Positions 1 through 7,964 of a stretch of 46,124 nt of DNA are shown here, piece after piece. Numbering within the stretch: position 1 is the stretch's first letter; every line of letters starts with the position of its first letter. A program made the position numbers and the translations under genes. The stretch is from contig JAEENL010000177.1 of assembly GCA_016283775.1 (NCBI GenBank), positions 1 through 46,124 of the forward strand, given 5' to 3'. The notes under the pieces were generated by a model, which saw only the letters and a program-made list of their open reading frames with translations, was not told the DNA's origin and ran no database searches. Source of the DNA: Lachnospiraceae bacterium. GTDB taxonomy: Bacteria; Bacillota; Clostridia; Lachnospirales; Lachnospiraceae.

Positions 1-9
1 TCTTAAACC

Positions 10-1305
10 CTATTCTGAAACTATCTTTTTTCCTGTAACATATTCATAAATTATAGATTTTCTATACTTAGCAATTAATTCAAGCTGTTCTTGCTTTTGT
101 TCGATTATGGAATCTATTTCTTTACATTTTTCATCAAGGTATTCCGCTATTTTCTTTTGTTCCTCAATTGGCGGGAGTGGTATCTTGATTTTTTTGAACT
201 CCGTGGAATAAGTTCTCCATCTCATCATCATGATTCCACGACCATATTTGTAGCATTCTCCAGCCATAGCAGGAGAGCGCAGTATATAGTGGCAATAATG
301 TGGATAAATCTTATCAATATTTATCTTGTAAACATCGTAGGCGGGGCTTGTAACCCCATCATAATCGGATATGCCCATTGCGCCCATCCACGCTAAGATA
401 ATGTTAACGACAATATCATTCTTATGGACTATCTTGTATCCATCCGCATTTTGAGCGATATTACCTGATGTTTTCTCTAAATCAGCGTGCTGAACTACAC
501 CTCTATCTGTATATAAAGAAATGAGATTTACCTCTTCTAAAGGTTTATAGTTTCTTTCATTTCGGAGAGTTAATACATTTCCCAGTTTTGATACACTCCA
601 ATTTGATGGGATATCTCCTATCCAATCTGATCCACTATCCTTCATCGGAGCATTCTTATCTAACCCTTTTGTTACAGCTTCTGTGATAACAGACCGCTTA
701 TATTTTTGAAGTGTATTAATCTCTTCCTGAATATCAGCAGAAAGTGTGTCTATCTCGGTACATTTGGCGTCAAGAAATTGGGCTATACGGTTTTGCTCTT
801 CAAAAGAAGGCTTTGCCAACTTTATTGTTCCTAAGACGGTGGCAGATATTTCTTTAAATGTAGTTCCTGAACCAAACAGATTAAGAACCTCTTCATAAAT
901 ACTCAAGGAATAATAGAAGAATTTCTCACTTATTCCTTGATTGCATATAAGACCTAAACACCCTTGATTTGTACACAAAGGAACAGCTGTTAACGCTACA
1001 GAGCCAATCGGCGCCCTTTTAGATACAACAATAGTTCCCTTTGGTAGCATATGAGTACTACAAGATTTATACCCTAATGAAGAAATATTTCTTGCCCCGT
1101 TAGAAACATATATCTCTTTTGTTTTGTAATCCGCAGGTGTAATCCACAGAACATCACCATCCCACAACTCACTATTTGAACTGTCAGGCGTTGCTCCTGA
1201 TATTATTGAAAAATTATATTTCAAGGGATGGACACTCCATTTTTGAGGAACATCCCCAATCCACGAAATTCCACTATCTTTTACTTCTCTCATAACATTT
1301 ACCAT
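10..1305 (-). CDS. hsdS: Type I restriction-modification specificity subunit HsdS
   Basis: HsdS gives DNA sequence recognition to the HsdM/HsdR complex. The 431-residue protein has the normal two-half layout. Each half opens with a similar block (KDSGISWIGDVPQKWSV near residue 8 and KDSGSDWIGDIPSNWSV near 221), holds a target recognition domain, and closes with a helical spacer of the type EEQ..IA.(F/Y)LD.KC.EID. The two halves should read the two parts of a split target. The start ATG overlaps the hsdM stop by one base (TGATG), so translation is coupled; an internal ATG four codons later is a possible alternative start. It is the last gene of a leftward operon of regulator, hsdM and hsdS. 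The gene looks intact. The target sequence cannot be predicted from sequence alone. Confidence 0.95.
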   Translation of the reverse strand: MVNVMREVKDSGISWIGDVPQKWSVHPLKYNFSIISGATPDSSNSELWDGDVLWITPADYKTKEIYVSNGARNISSLGYKSCSTHMLPKGTIVVSKRAPIGSVALTAVPLCTNQGCLGLICNQGISEKFFYYSLSIYEEVLNLFGSGTTFKEISATVLGTIKLAKPSFEEQNRIAQFLDAKCTEIDTLSADIQEEINTLQKYKRSVITEAVTKGLDKNAPMKDSGSDWIGDIPSNWSVSKLGNVLTLRNERNYKPLEEVNLISLYTDRGVVQHADLEKTSGNIAQNADGYKIVHKNDIVVNIILAWMGAMGISDYDGVTSPAYDVYKINIDKIYPHYCHYILRSPAMAGECYKYGRGIMMMRWRTYSTEFKKIKIPLPPIEEQKKIAEYLDEKCKEIDSIIEQKQEQLELIAKYRKSIIYEYVTGKKIVSE

Positions 1306-3413
1306 CAGCCCCTTCCGAACAGAGTACGGATACGGTCATTCACGCTATTCTCCAATGCAGTAAAACGTTCTGCTAATACTTCACTTGCTTCGGGCTGTTG
1401 ATACTTATAGAAGTATCTTGTAAAAGGTATTTCTGCACCGGTCTTGATAACAGGCTTCTTTGCACCAAGGTCTTCTTCCCAAAACCATTTAGCATCCGGG
1501 ATATGCGGTAAGACTTCCCTTGCCATATAATCCTCGATAGTTTCATCCCAACGGACAAGCTCCACATCCTTCGAGTCCTTGTCGTAGATAATCTCTCCCT
1601 TTTTCTTACCTTTTTGCTCGGTCTGTATCTCAGCTTCCTTATCCATCACGGATAAACCATTGGCAATCTTCTCCAACAGTTTTTTATCCATATTCACATC
1701 AGCAAGAACCTTTTCAAGTACCGGAGCAAACGCACTCGGACTTAACCATTTTTCATCAGAAACAGCACCATTCAGTTTTGCAAGAATGGCTTCATAAACA
1801 GGTTTGGTTTCATAATAGTCAGAAAGAGCCTTCTGTTCCTTTGCATTAGCAGTAGTTCCCTTTTCTTCGAGTTCTGCCACTTTTGCATCATCCCATAAGG
1901 ATTTCAAGGCTCCCGATTGAAGCATATTCTGAATACGATCTTCTGTGAAACCATAACTACGCTGTAATGGTTGCATTACAGCATATTCCTTGTAGATAAA
2001 CTCGGTGTTGTCGTATATCTTACATACTTCGCTATCTTTGAACTCAGCATAAATCCGCGTAATTTCAGCACGGTCTTCAGGAGAAAACTCATTCTTCTTA
2101 TTGCCGAGAGGCTTACGGAGCTTATGATAAATCTGCGAAGCATCGATAAGTTGTATCTTACCTTTACGTTCAGGTCTTTTGTTCTTTGATAAAATCCATA
2201 CATAAGTGGCAATACCCGTGTTGTAGAACAAATCCGTAGGCATAGCCACGATTGCTTCAATAAGGTCATTCTCCAACATCCAACGGCGTATCTGCGACTC
2301 TCCTGAAGCCGTACTACCTGTAAAAAGGGGGGAGCCATTCTCGATAATCGCTGCACGTCCAAGTTTGTCATCCATCTTTGCGATGGCAGACTGCATAAAG
2401 AGAAGCTGAGAATCTCCACCCGAAGGAAGACCTGCACCCCAACGGCCTGCAAGTCCTTTTTTCGTATATTCTTCCTTAACAGCATCCTCCTGTCCAGTCT
2501 TGGCATCGGCTCCTGACCAAGGAGTACCGAAAGGCGGATTTTCTATAAGGAATCTCATTTTGGTATCGGAGAAACAATCCTCTTTTAATGTGTCGGCATG
2601 ACGGAAGTTATCTGCATCCTGTCCTTTTATAAGCATCTCAGCAAGACCCACTGCATAGGTCTGCCCCATATATTCCTGTCCGAACAGGCGGACATCTGCA
2701 GAAGGATTAAAATGCCTGATATAGCTATATGCCGTGGAAAGCATACCACCGGTTCCGCACGCCTGGTCGCATACGGTAATAACTTTTCCTTCATCAAAAA
2801 TATCATCACATCCTTCGGCGGTAAGAAGTGATACAAGGAGTTTTATTATATCTCGGCCTGTGTAAAACTGTCCGGCATCTACATTCTGATAGAAGCGACC
2901 GATCAGATTTTCGAAGATATAGCCCATTTTTATGCTGTCAAATGTTTCTATGGATAAGTCCAGTTCCGAAAAAGCCTTCACAACATTGTATAAACATCCG
3001 TCTTTATCCATCTTCTTAATATGGTCATCCATATTAAGCTCGCGGAAAATGTCCTGCACATTTGCTGAAAAACCATTAAGGTATTCTCTGAAGTTCGCTG
3101 CTATATGGTCAGGGTCGTTACACAGCTCCTTCAAGTTAAATTCACTTGTGTTATAGAACTGATATCCTGATATTTTCTGCATCGCTTTTGCCGGATGAGT
3201 GGGCGTTGTCTTATATTTAGCAACAACTTCGCCTTTGGTCTTTTCCAAAGCGCACTCAAAGCGGCGAATAATTGTCATCGGAATCACTACATCCCCATAC
3301 TTATCGGGCATGTAAGAGCCACGAAGTTTATTCGCTATACTCCATATAAAGTTTGCTTCCGCAGTAATATCAACAGGATTATCATCCCATAACACACCTA
3401 TCTGTTTAGCCAT
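1305..3413 (-). CDS. hsdM: Type I restriction-modification DNA methyltransferase subunit HsdM
   Basis: This 702-residue protein is a class I SAM-dependent N6-adenine methyltransferase. An N-terminal helical HsdM domain covers about residues 15-150. The SAM-binding motif I (ACGTGG) lies near 218-223 and the catalytic motif IV NPPF at 292-295. A FYTGRDI block near 183 fits the conserved segment before motif I. The protein is longer than the roughly 500 residues common for HsdM. The C-terminal extension, about residues 480-702, is charged and helical and may hold the HsdS-contacting part. It starts 18 bases after the upstream HTH regulator, and hsdS follows with a one-base overlap. No hsdR lies in the window; it is expected to the left. 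It could act as a stand-alone methylase if hsdR were absent. Confidence 0.95.
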   Translation of the reverse strand: MAKQIGVLWDDNPVDITAEANFIWSIANKLRGSYMPDKYGDVVIPMTIIRRFECALEKTKGEVVAKYKTTPTHPAKAMQKISGYQFYNTSEFNLKELCNDPDHIAANFREYLNGFSANVQDIFRELNMDDHIKKMDKDGCLYNVVKAFSELDLSIETFDSIKMGYIFENLIGRFYQNVDAGQFYTGRDIIKLLVSLLTAEGCDDIFDEGKVITVCDQACGTGGMLSTAYSYIRHFNPSADVRLFGQEYMGQTYAVGLAEMLIKGQDADNFRHADTLKEDCFSDTKMRFLIENPPFGTPWSGADAKTGQEDAVKEEYTKKGLAGRWGAGLPSGGDSQLLFMQSAIAKMDDKLGRAAIIENGSPLFTGSTASGESQIRRWMLENDLIEAIVAMPTDLFYNTGIATYVWILSKNKRPERKGKIQLIDASQIYHKLRKPLGNKKNEFSPEDRAEITRIYAEFKDSEVCKIYDNTEFIYKEYAVMQPLQRSYGFTEDRIQNMLQSGALKSLWDDAKVAELEEKGTTANAKEQKALSDYYETKPVYEAILAKLNGAVSDEKWLSPSAFAPVLEKVLADVNMDKKLLEKIANGLSVMDKEAEIQTEQKGKKKGEIIYDKDSKDVELVRWDETIEDYMAREVLPHIPDAKWFWEEDLGAKKPVIKTGAEIPFTRYFYKYQQPEASEVLAERFTALENSVNDRIRTLFGRG

Positions 3414-3431
3414 ATTCCTTCTCCCTATTCT

Positions 3432-4091
3432 CTAATCATTATCATTTTTCCTTGCTTCTAACGATTCCTGTAGTAAATGAGCCACCCGCTCTTTCTTTGC
3501 TCTTTCCGATTTTGATAAAGGCTTTTCATCCATCGAATAAGGGAAGTTCCATTCCCACATGTGATATTCGTGCATTATCTGCTTCTTTTCTTCTTCGGTT
3601 GAAGCATTAAAGATGTCGACTTCCATCTGCTTTCTACGGTCATACCAAGCCTTCAGGTTCTTATTCATCGTGCTGACCTTTATATCATTCTGACTTTCTC
3701 CAAATGATATGCAGATTTGGCCATTGACCTCTTGTAATCTTAAATCGTACAAGGTCTCCATTTCAAAGAAGGAGAACATAGCGCCTAAATAGCTTGCTGT
3801 CTGAGGATCTAATATAGCGCTTGTTTCAACCTCTAACGCTTCTGCTATCTGTTTACAAAGGTCAAATTTCGGGTTTCTGGCGCCATTCTCATATTGCTGT
3901 ATTCTGTTAGCATTTAATGCAGTACTGTTTTCTGCGTAGTTTTCTGCTATCTCATTTACCTTTTCAGCAAGTTCACTTTGCGATATCCCCTGTTCCTGCC
4001 TTATAGCACGGATTCTTCTACCGATACGGCTTCCCGCTGTTTCCTTATCAAAGTCTTCCGGAGCAGTTCCAAACGGATTGTAAACATACAT
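3432..4091 (-). CDS. XRE-family HTH regulator heading the restriction-modification operon
   Basis: The 219-residue protein has an N-terminal XRE/Cro-type helix-turn-helix (about residues 20-95) with the usual GISQSELAEKV and IQQYENGARNPK landmarks. Between these HTH halves is an insert (NEIAENYAENSTALNA), longer than in simple Cro-like domains. The C-terminal 110 residues are charged, fit no family I recognise, and may serve for dimerisation or ligand sensing. The start is supported by an AGGAGA site at about 4100-4105. The gene is first in a leftward operon and ends 18 bases before hsdM. By position it could regulate the restriction operon, in the manner of controller proteins, and perhaps also the divergent recombinase operon. 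That role is inferred. Confidence 0.85.
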   Translation of the reverse strand: MYVYNPFGTAPEDFDKETAGSRIGRRIRAIRQEQGISQSELAEKVNEIAENYAENSTALNANRIQQYENGARNPKFDLCKQIAEALEVETSAILDPQTASYLGAMFSFFEMETLYDLRLQEVNGQICISFGESQNDIKVSTMNKNLKAWYDRRKQMEVDIFNASTEEEKKQIMHEYHMWEWNFPYSMDEKPLSKSERAKKERVAHLLQESLEARKNDND

Positions 4092-4162
4092 ATAATTATC
4101 TCCTTTTTTTTATCTACCTTTTCATCCTAAACAGGTCCTTACAAACCTTATTCTAACACATC

Positions 4163-4291
4163 AACAACATAATAGATATAGCAAAATGCAAATTTGTTGT
4201 TAAAATAAAATATTAAAAAAATATAAAAAACAATTTTGTTATTGACAAAAGCTTTTTTGTGAGGCATTATGAAAGTAACATATTTGTTGTT
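4163..4291. promoter_or_regulatory. Repeated ATTTGTTGTT motifs between divergent element operons (candidate operators)
   Basis: The 230-base gap between the regulator and the excisionase-like gene is very AT-rich and holds an exact 10-base direct repeat, ATTTGTTGTT, at 4192-4201 and 4282-4291. An inverted near-copy, AACAACAT, sits at 4163-4170, facing the first repeat. The second copy lies just downstream of the predicted rightward promoter. Such sites between divergent operons are typical for an XRE repressor controlling both sides. The assignment to the XRE protein is inferred. Confidence 0.45.
4242..4270 (+). promoter_or_regulatory. Sigma-A-type promoter of the excisionase-recombinase operon
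   Basis: A TTGACA box at 4242-4247 is followed after exactly 17 bases by CATTAT at 4265-4270. Transcription would start near 4277, about 45 bases before the start codon of the excisionase-like gene. One copy of the ATTTGTTGTT motif lies just downstream, suited to repression. Confidence 0.65.
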
Positions 4292-4321
4292 TGCAATAAC
4301 TTTTTGTTAAAGGAGTGCCAT

Positions 4322-4513
4322 ATGAATGAGATTATAAATGACTGTCCAATGATAATGAATATCCCTGATGCAGCGAAAATCCTTGGCGTACATCCTAACA
4401 CAATCAGAAGCCTGATTAAGAGCAAAAGCCTACGCGCAGTTAGAGTCGGAAAACGATACAAAATCACAAAGAACAGTCTTTTACACTACCTCGGCGATAC
4501 CGAGGCAAATTAA
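4322..4513 (+). CDS. Excisionase/MerR-like small HTH protein
   Basis: This 63-residue protein is a winged-helix DNA-binding domain of the excisionase (HTH_17) type. The core reads MNIPDAAKILGVHPNTIRSL followed by the wing VRVGKRYKITKNSLLHYL. Such proteins act as recombination directionality factors or as small regulators in mobile elements. The start at 4322 is chosen because AAAGGAG at 4309-4315 lies six bases upstream; a longer reading frame beginning at 4259 would start before this site and upstream of the -10 box. It is first in a rightward operon with a 46-residue protein, a degenerate resolvase and the recombinase. Excisionase function is inferred from fold and place. It may instead only regulate the operon. 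Confidence 0.8.
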   Translation: MNEIINDCPMIMNIPDAAKILGVHPNTIRSLIKSKSLRAVRVGKRYKITKNSLLHYLGDTEAN

Positions 4514-4532
4514 CCGAAAGGAGAACCAACCC

Positions 4533-4673
4533 ATGGAAGAAAAACACACAACCATTTCTTTAGAAATCTTAGTCTTAAACGACCTGCTTCGTATAGACGC
4601 GATTGACAAAACCATTTATGACAAGGTTGTTCAAAGAATCTCGTCCAAAGAAAAAGATAAGCAAGCTGCTTAA
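4533..4673 (+). CDS. Small 46-residue protein of the recombinase operon
   Basis: A short open frame of 46 residues starts at an ATG with AAAGGAG eight bases upstream, and ends KEKDKQAA before a TAA stop. The product is small and charged, with a hydrophobic middle (EILVLNDLLRI) and a basic, Lys-rich end. It reads like a short helical protein, but no family is recognised. It lies 19 bases after the excisionase-like gene and 39 bases before the degenerate resolvase gene, in the same direction. Its ribosome site and its place in a tight operon are the main reasons to call it a gene. A DNA-binding or accessory role in excision is possible but unproven. Confidence 0.65.
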   Translation: MEEKHTTISLEILVLNDLLRIDAIDKTIYDKVVQRISSKEKDKQAA

Positions 4674-4712
4674 GACCTACACAATGTAATTACAAGGAGT
4701 ATAGCGAGTCTA

Positions 4713-5399
4713 ATGAAAAATACAGCGATATATCATTTTACAGACCAAAGCAACAAAAGACCTAAGATTTACAAAGACCAAATTAAAAAGCTTGAAAACT
4801 ATGCGGTTTCTGTAGATCTTGAAGTCTCTGACATTTATTGTGATAAGAGTTTGAAACGATGTGAACATACCGAATTTGAACGCTTTCTCGCTAACTCTGC
4901 ACAATATGATGCTCTTGTAACAAAAGATTTTTACCACATATCCAAAAACACCGGCAAATGCATAAACATTTTGCAACAGCTCCGGGATAAGGGAATACAA
5001 ACATACACAGTAGAAAACGGTATCTTCACCTGGGAAGATGCACCTCTGGATGAGCCTCTCCGTGTTGCAACATACACCTGCCACTTCGGTCCACCAAACG
5101 AAATGAAGGAAGTCGTCCCCGTTAAAAATGATACTCTCAAACTTTTTACGACTAAGAAAACGAATTGGACTGTTGTTGACCAATATTACGATGAAAGCCC
5201 TTGCCAAAGCGACGGCGAACAGATACAGATGATGGAACTGATAGCAAACAGTGATAAATATGATCTACTCCTCGTCCATAACCTGAATGATGTTCATTGG
5301 AGAACGGCGAACTTTTGCAAAATCCGGGAACAGCTCCAATTAGACATATATTCGCTTCAAGAAGGTTTTTTGAAATACAGAAAGGAACTCACAGTATGA
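4713..5399 (+). CDS. Tandem degenerate resolvase-domain protein, probably catalytically inactive
   Basis: The 228-residue protein seems to hold two serine-resolvase folds in a row. The first covers about residues 4-105, with a family-like pattern of QIKKLENYA, EFERFLANS..YDALVTKD and LRDKGIQTYTVENGIF. The second begins at LRVATYTCHFG near 117 and runs to the end, with YDLLLVHNLND and DIYSLQEGFL. The usual YARVS start, with its nucleophile Ser, reads IYHFTD in domain 1 and TYTCHFG in domain 2. The SRL.R arginine motif is also lost (FYHISK; LNDVHW). Strand transfer by this protein is therefore unlikely. Its TGA overlaps the recombinase ATG (ATGA), so the two are translationally coupled. A role as regulator or partner subunit of the recombinase is inferred. 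The match rests on pattern reading only. Confidence 0.7.
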   Translation: MKNTAIYHFTDQSNKRPKIYKDQIKKLENYAVSVDLEVSDIYCDKSLKRCEHTEFERFLANSAQYDALVTKDFYHISKNTGKCINILQQLRDKGIQTYTVENGIFTWEDAPLDEPLRVATYTCHFGPPNEMKEVVPVKNDTLKLFTTKKTNWTVVDQYYDESPCQSDGEQIQMMELIANSDKYDLLLVHNLNDVHWRTANFCKIREQLQLDIYSLQEGFLKYRKELTV

Positions 5400-7126
5400 C
5401 CTATGCAGATAAACTGAAATTACAAATTGATGATAAAACCGGTGCAGAACCCGTTGTTTCAGCAATATATGCACGTGTTTCCACACGTAACGAATCACAG
5501 AAGGACTCTTGCGACAATCAGATTAAATCTGCACGAGAATATCTTTCTAATTATAAAAATGTTTCGTTAACACAGAACCATGTATACAAGGATGATGGTG
5601 TGTCAGGAAAAAGTGTTGTTGGACGAATCGCTTATCAGCAACTCATGGATGGGGTACGTTCCGGAGAAATAAAACTGATTGTAGCCAAAACATGCTCACG
5701 ATTGTTTAGGGATGTTACAGAGTCTCAGGATTTTCTTAGAACTTTACTCAAAAACAACGCTGTTTTAGTCACATTAGAAGACAATCACTTTTGGGATTTC
5801 AGCATTCATTCTGAAGAATTGATGTTTACGCTTATTTCTGTGTTTACCTCGGGTACGAGTCGAACACAGAGTGATGCAGGTCATGCAGCACAGACACGAC
5901 GAATCAGAGATAAAAAACTGTTTCCAAAGGATCTAATACAAGGATTCAAATGGGATTCACAGGAAAAGGACATTATCATCGACAAGGAAACCGCACCTAT
6001 TATTGTGGATATTTTTGAGGATTACGTTTACAGAAACGGAACACCAGCTTCCATTTGTGAATCGCTCAGACAAAAGGGAATCAAGTTTCCAAAGCACAAA
6101 AGAGATGCAGATACCAGGGAACCCTACATTGCTTATGAATATATCTGCGAACGAACCGTATCGAACATGATACAAAACAGCAAATACCTTGGACTTTTCA
6201 CTGTAAATACAAGAACCAGCACTTTTATTCCCGGTGAAGAATCCATGCGGTATAAGACTAAATCTGAAGAGCAGGTTACGGTAGAGCGTCCTGATCTTCA
6301 GATAGTCGATACAGACCTCTTTGAAATGGCGCAGAGGATACATCATTCAAGAATAACAGTGTATGAGAAACCCGACCAAAAGACTGTTCAGGCACGTTTT
6401 CAAGGTTTGCATCTTTATGCCGGCAAAATTTTTTGCCCTGTCTGTGGCAAGCCATACCAATTTGGATACGCAGATAGGAAAAAGACAGTACCGGTATACC
6501 GCATTAAAAGCCATTCTGACTGCCCGAACCCTATCAGAAGCATTTACGAACATGACCTTGAAGAGATTACAAAGAAGGCTCTGAAGCAGACTATAGACCA
6601 GCAGGAAGAAGTCTGCATTACTTTGGAGAAGATTTTAACGGAGATCGTGGAAGCATCACAGAACAATGGTGACGAGATAGACAGACTGAAGAAACAAAGG
6701 GCATCGAGGGAAAAAAAGCTTGAAAACCTCATTGATCAGCTTTCCGATGACAACTTTACAGATGCAGCAAAGAAACACATTCAGACTAAGATTAACAATA
6801 TTACGGAAGAGACGGACAGACTGACAGAGGCTATTAACGATAAGGAAAACAACAAACTTGATGACTCCTATGTTACGGCGAAGCTTGCAAGTATCCGGGC
6901 AGCTATTGCAGACCTTCGGAACTTCACCAGCATCGACCGTGATAGGATCCTCAACTATATCGAAAGAATTGATATGCCCCCTAACGGAGATATCGAGATA
7001 CTCCTTAAATCTGGGCAGGTAATTGTAGCAAACGTAAACAACAACAGTGATTTCTCCGATGGAAATAGTGTAGGCAAGAAGGGAATCCAAGATGTCCTGT
7101 ATTCATGGCCTGCAGCATGTCGATAA
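5396..7126 (+). CDS. Large serine recombinase (integrase) of the element
   Basis: The 576-residue protein is a large serine recombinase that would cut and join att sites to insert or excise the element. The N-terminal resolvase domain holds YARVS, with nucleophile Ser29, and the SRLFR arginines at 102 and 105. A recombinase domain spans about 180-320, with TPASICESLRQKGIKFP. A zinc-ribbon segment starts FCPVCGKP (Cys347, Cys350) and ends SHSDCPNP, with only one Cys in the second half plus a His. A long coiled coil runs about 385-500. The start at 5396 is set by the ATGA overlap with the gene before it and an AAAGGAA site; an earlier in-frame start at 5297 lies inside that gene. The last ten or so codons and the stop lie past 7091, in host cpaF sequence read antisense. 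The gene looks active. Confidence 0.93.
   Translation: MTYADKLKLQIDDKTGAEPVVSAIYARVSTRNESQKDSCDNQIKSAREYLSNYKNVSLTQNHVYKDDGVSGKSVVGRIAYQQLMDGVRSGEIKLIVAKTCSRLFRDVTESQDFLRTLLKNNAVLVTLEDNHFWDFSIHSEELMFTLISVFTSGTSRTQSDAGHAAQTRRIRDKKLFPKDLIQGFKWDSQEKDIIIDKETAPIIVDIFEDYVYRNGTPASICESLRQKGIKFPKHKRDADTREPYIAYEYICERTVSNMIQNSKYLGLFTVNTRTSTFIPGEESMRYKTKSEEQVTVERPDLQIVDTDLFEMAQRIHHSRITVYEKPDQKTVQARFQGLHLYAGKIFCPVCGKPYQFGYADRKKTVPVYRIKSHSDCPNPIRSIYEHDLEEITKKALKQTIDQQEEVCITLEKILTEIVEASQNNGDEIDRLKKQRASREKKLENLIDQLSDDNFTDAAKKHIQTKINNITEETDRLTEAINDKENNKLDDSYVTAKLASIRAAIADLRNFTSIDRDRILNYIERIDMPPNGDIEILLKSGQVIVANVNNNSDFSDGNSVGKKGIQDVLYSWPAACR
7086..7106. other. Right attachment-site junction between element and cpaF
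   Basis: Reading cpaF leftward, its codons stay family-like up to Met-Asn-Thr-Gly-His (7106 down to 7092). The next codon, 7089-7091, is Leu, not the Asp of the conserved Gly-His-Asp-Gly-Ser motif, and the frame then runs into antisense recombinase sequence. The change at 7091/7092 marks the right edge of the element, within a few bases. The crossover dinucleotide cannot be fixed without the left junction or an uninterrupted relative. Confidence 0.7.
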
Positions 7127-7964
7127 CCTCCGGGCCTCTCACTTCTCCGACTATTATCCGGTCAGGTCGCATCCTGAGAGCCGCCTTTATGAGGTCTCTT
7201 ATCGTGACTTCGGTGCATTCTTTGGAATTTTTGTTCCTGACCTCGAGGCGCACCAGATTTTTGATATTGTTGATCTTAAGTTCCGCTGAGTCCTCGATGG
7301 TGATTATACGTTCGTCCTGTGGGATGAAATCGGAGAGAGCGTTCAGAAATGTGGTCTTGCCGCTTCCGGTGCCGCCGCAGACAAAGATGTTGTATCCTGC
7401 GATCACAAACCTGCGGAGTGAGTCCGCAGCCTCTTCACTTATCGCTCCGAGACCTATGAGTTTTTCCATCGTAAAAGGATCTTTGGCGAATTTACGGATG
7501 GTGACTATCGGACCGTTCAGTGCAACAGGCGGAAGTATCACATTCACTCGGGAGCCGTCCTTAAGGCGGGCATCCACTATGGGACTCGCCTCGTTCACGA
7601 CTCTGTTTGCATCGGCTACGATCTGCTGGATTATATCGTTCAGTTTGTTTCCGGATTCAAAGGCTTTGTCCCACTTTTTGAGCGTGCCGCCGCTCTCCAG
7701 AAAAATGTCGTTCTCACCGTTCACCATGATCTCCGTGACATCCTCACGGCAAAGTAATTCTTCAAGTATGTCCAGCCCTCTGATTGAATTGTAGACCGAA
7801 TTTCTCAGTTCTTCGCGCTCCTCCACAGGAAGGAAAGTCGTTCTGGCCTCCACCGAGACCACCCTGTCTATCTCCTCGAGCAAAGCTTCGTCCGAGATCT
7901 TTTCGGAATAGTCAAAACCCTGCAGCACCTTGTCCCTTACCTGTTTTTTCATTTCAGTCCTCAT
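7092..7964 (-). pseudogene. cpaF: CpaF/TadA-type secretion ATPase, C-terminus removed by element insertion
   Basis: The remaining 291 residues are the N-terminal and most of the ATPase domain of a Tad/Flp pilus motor ATPase. Visible are the pre-ATPase domain with EDVTEIMVNG, the Walker A box GGTGSGKTT, the Asp box IITIEDSAEL and the Walker B region DRIIVGEVRG. After MNTGH the family sequence stops; a full-length protein would go on for 100 or more residues with DGS and the His-box region. The frame continues to 7005 with about 29 unrelated, Cys-rich residues read from antisense recombinase DNA. The start at 7964 has an AGAGGTG site and overlaps the stop of the CpaE-like gene (ATGA); a GTG at 7970 is less likely. 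Pilus assembly should fail while the element is in place. The rest is expected beyond the window's left edge. Confidence 0.88.

Larger units (their letters stand above)
1..7091. mobile_element. Right part of an integrated serine-recombinase element carrying a type I RM system
   Basis: Everything from the window start to about 7091 behaves as one inserted unit. It is visibly more AT-rich than the sequence to the right and contains restriction-modification genes, an excisionase-like HTH gene and a large serine recombinase. It ends exactly where the host gene cpaF loses its family sequence, after the His codon at 7092-7094. Large serine recombinase genes usually lie beside an attachment site, as here. 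The left end, the hsdR gene and the remaining part of cpaF are not in the window, so total size and left att sequence are unknown. Whether it is a simple integrative element, part of a conjugative element or a prophage remnant cannot be decided; no phage structural or conjugation genes are visible. Confidence 0.8.

Noticed and set aside
5297-5395. Upstream extension of the recombinase
   Set aside because: It lies inside the gene before it, and the ATGA overlap with a ribosome site at 5396 is the better start.
7005-7091. The last 29 residues of the cpaF frame as a true C-terminus
   Set aside because: They are antisense recombinase sequence and bear no likeness to the CpaF family.
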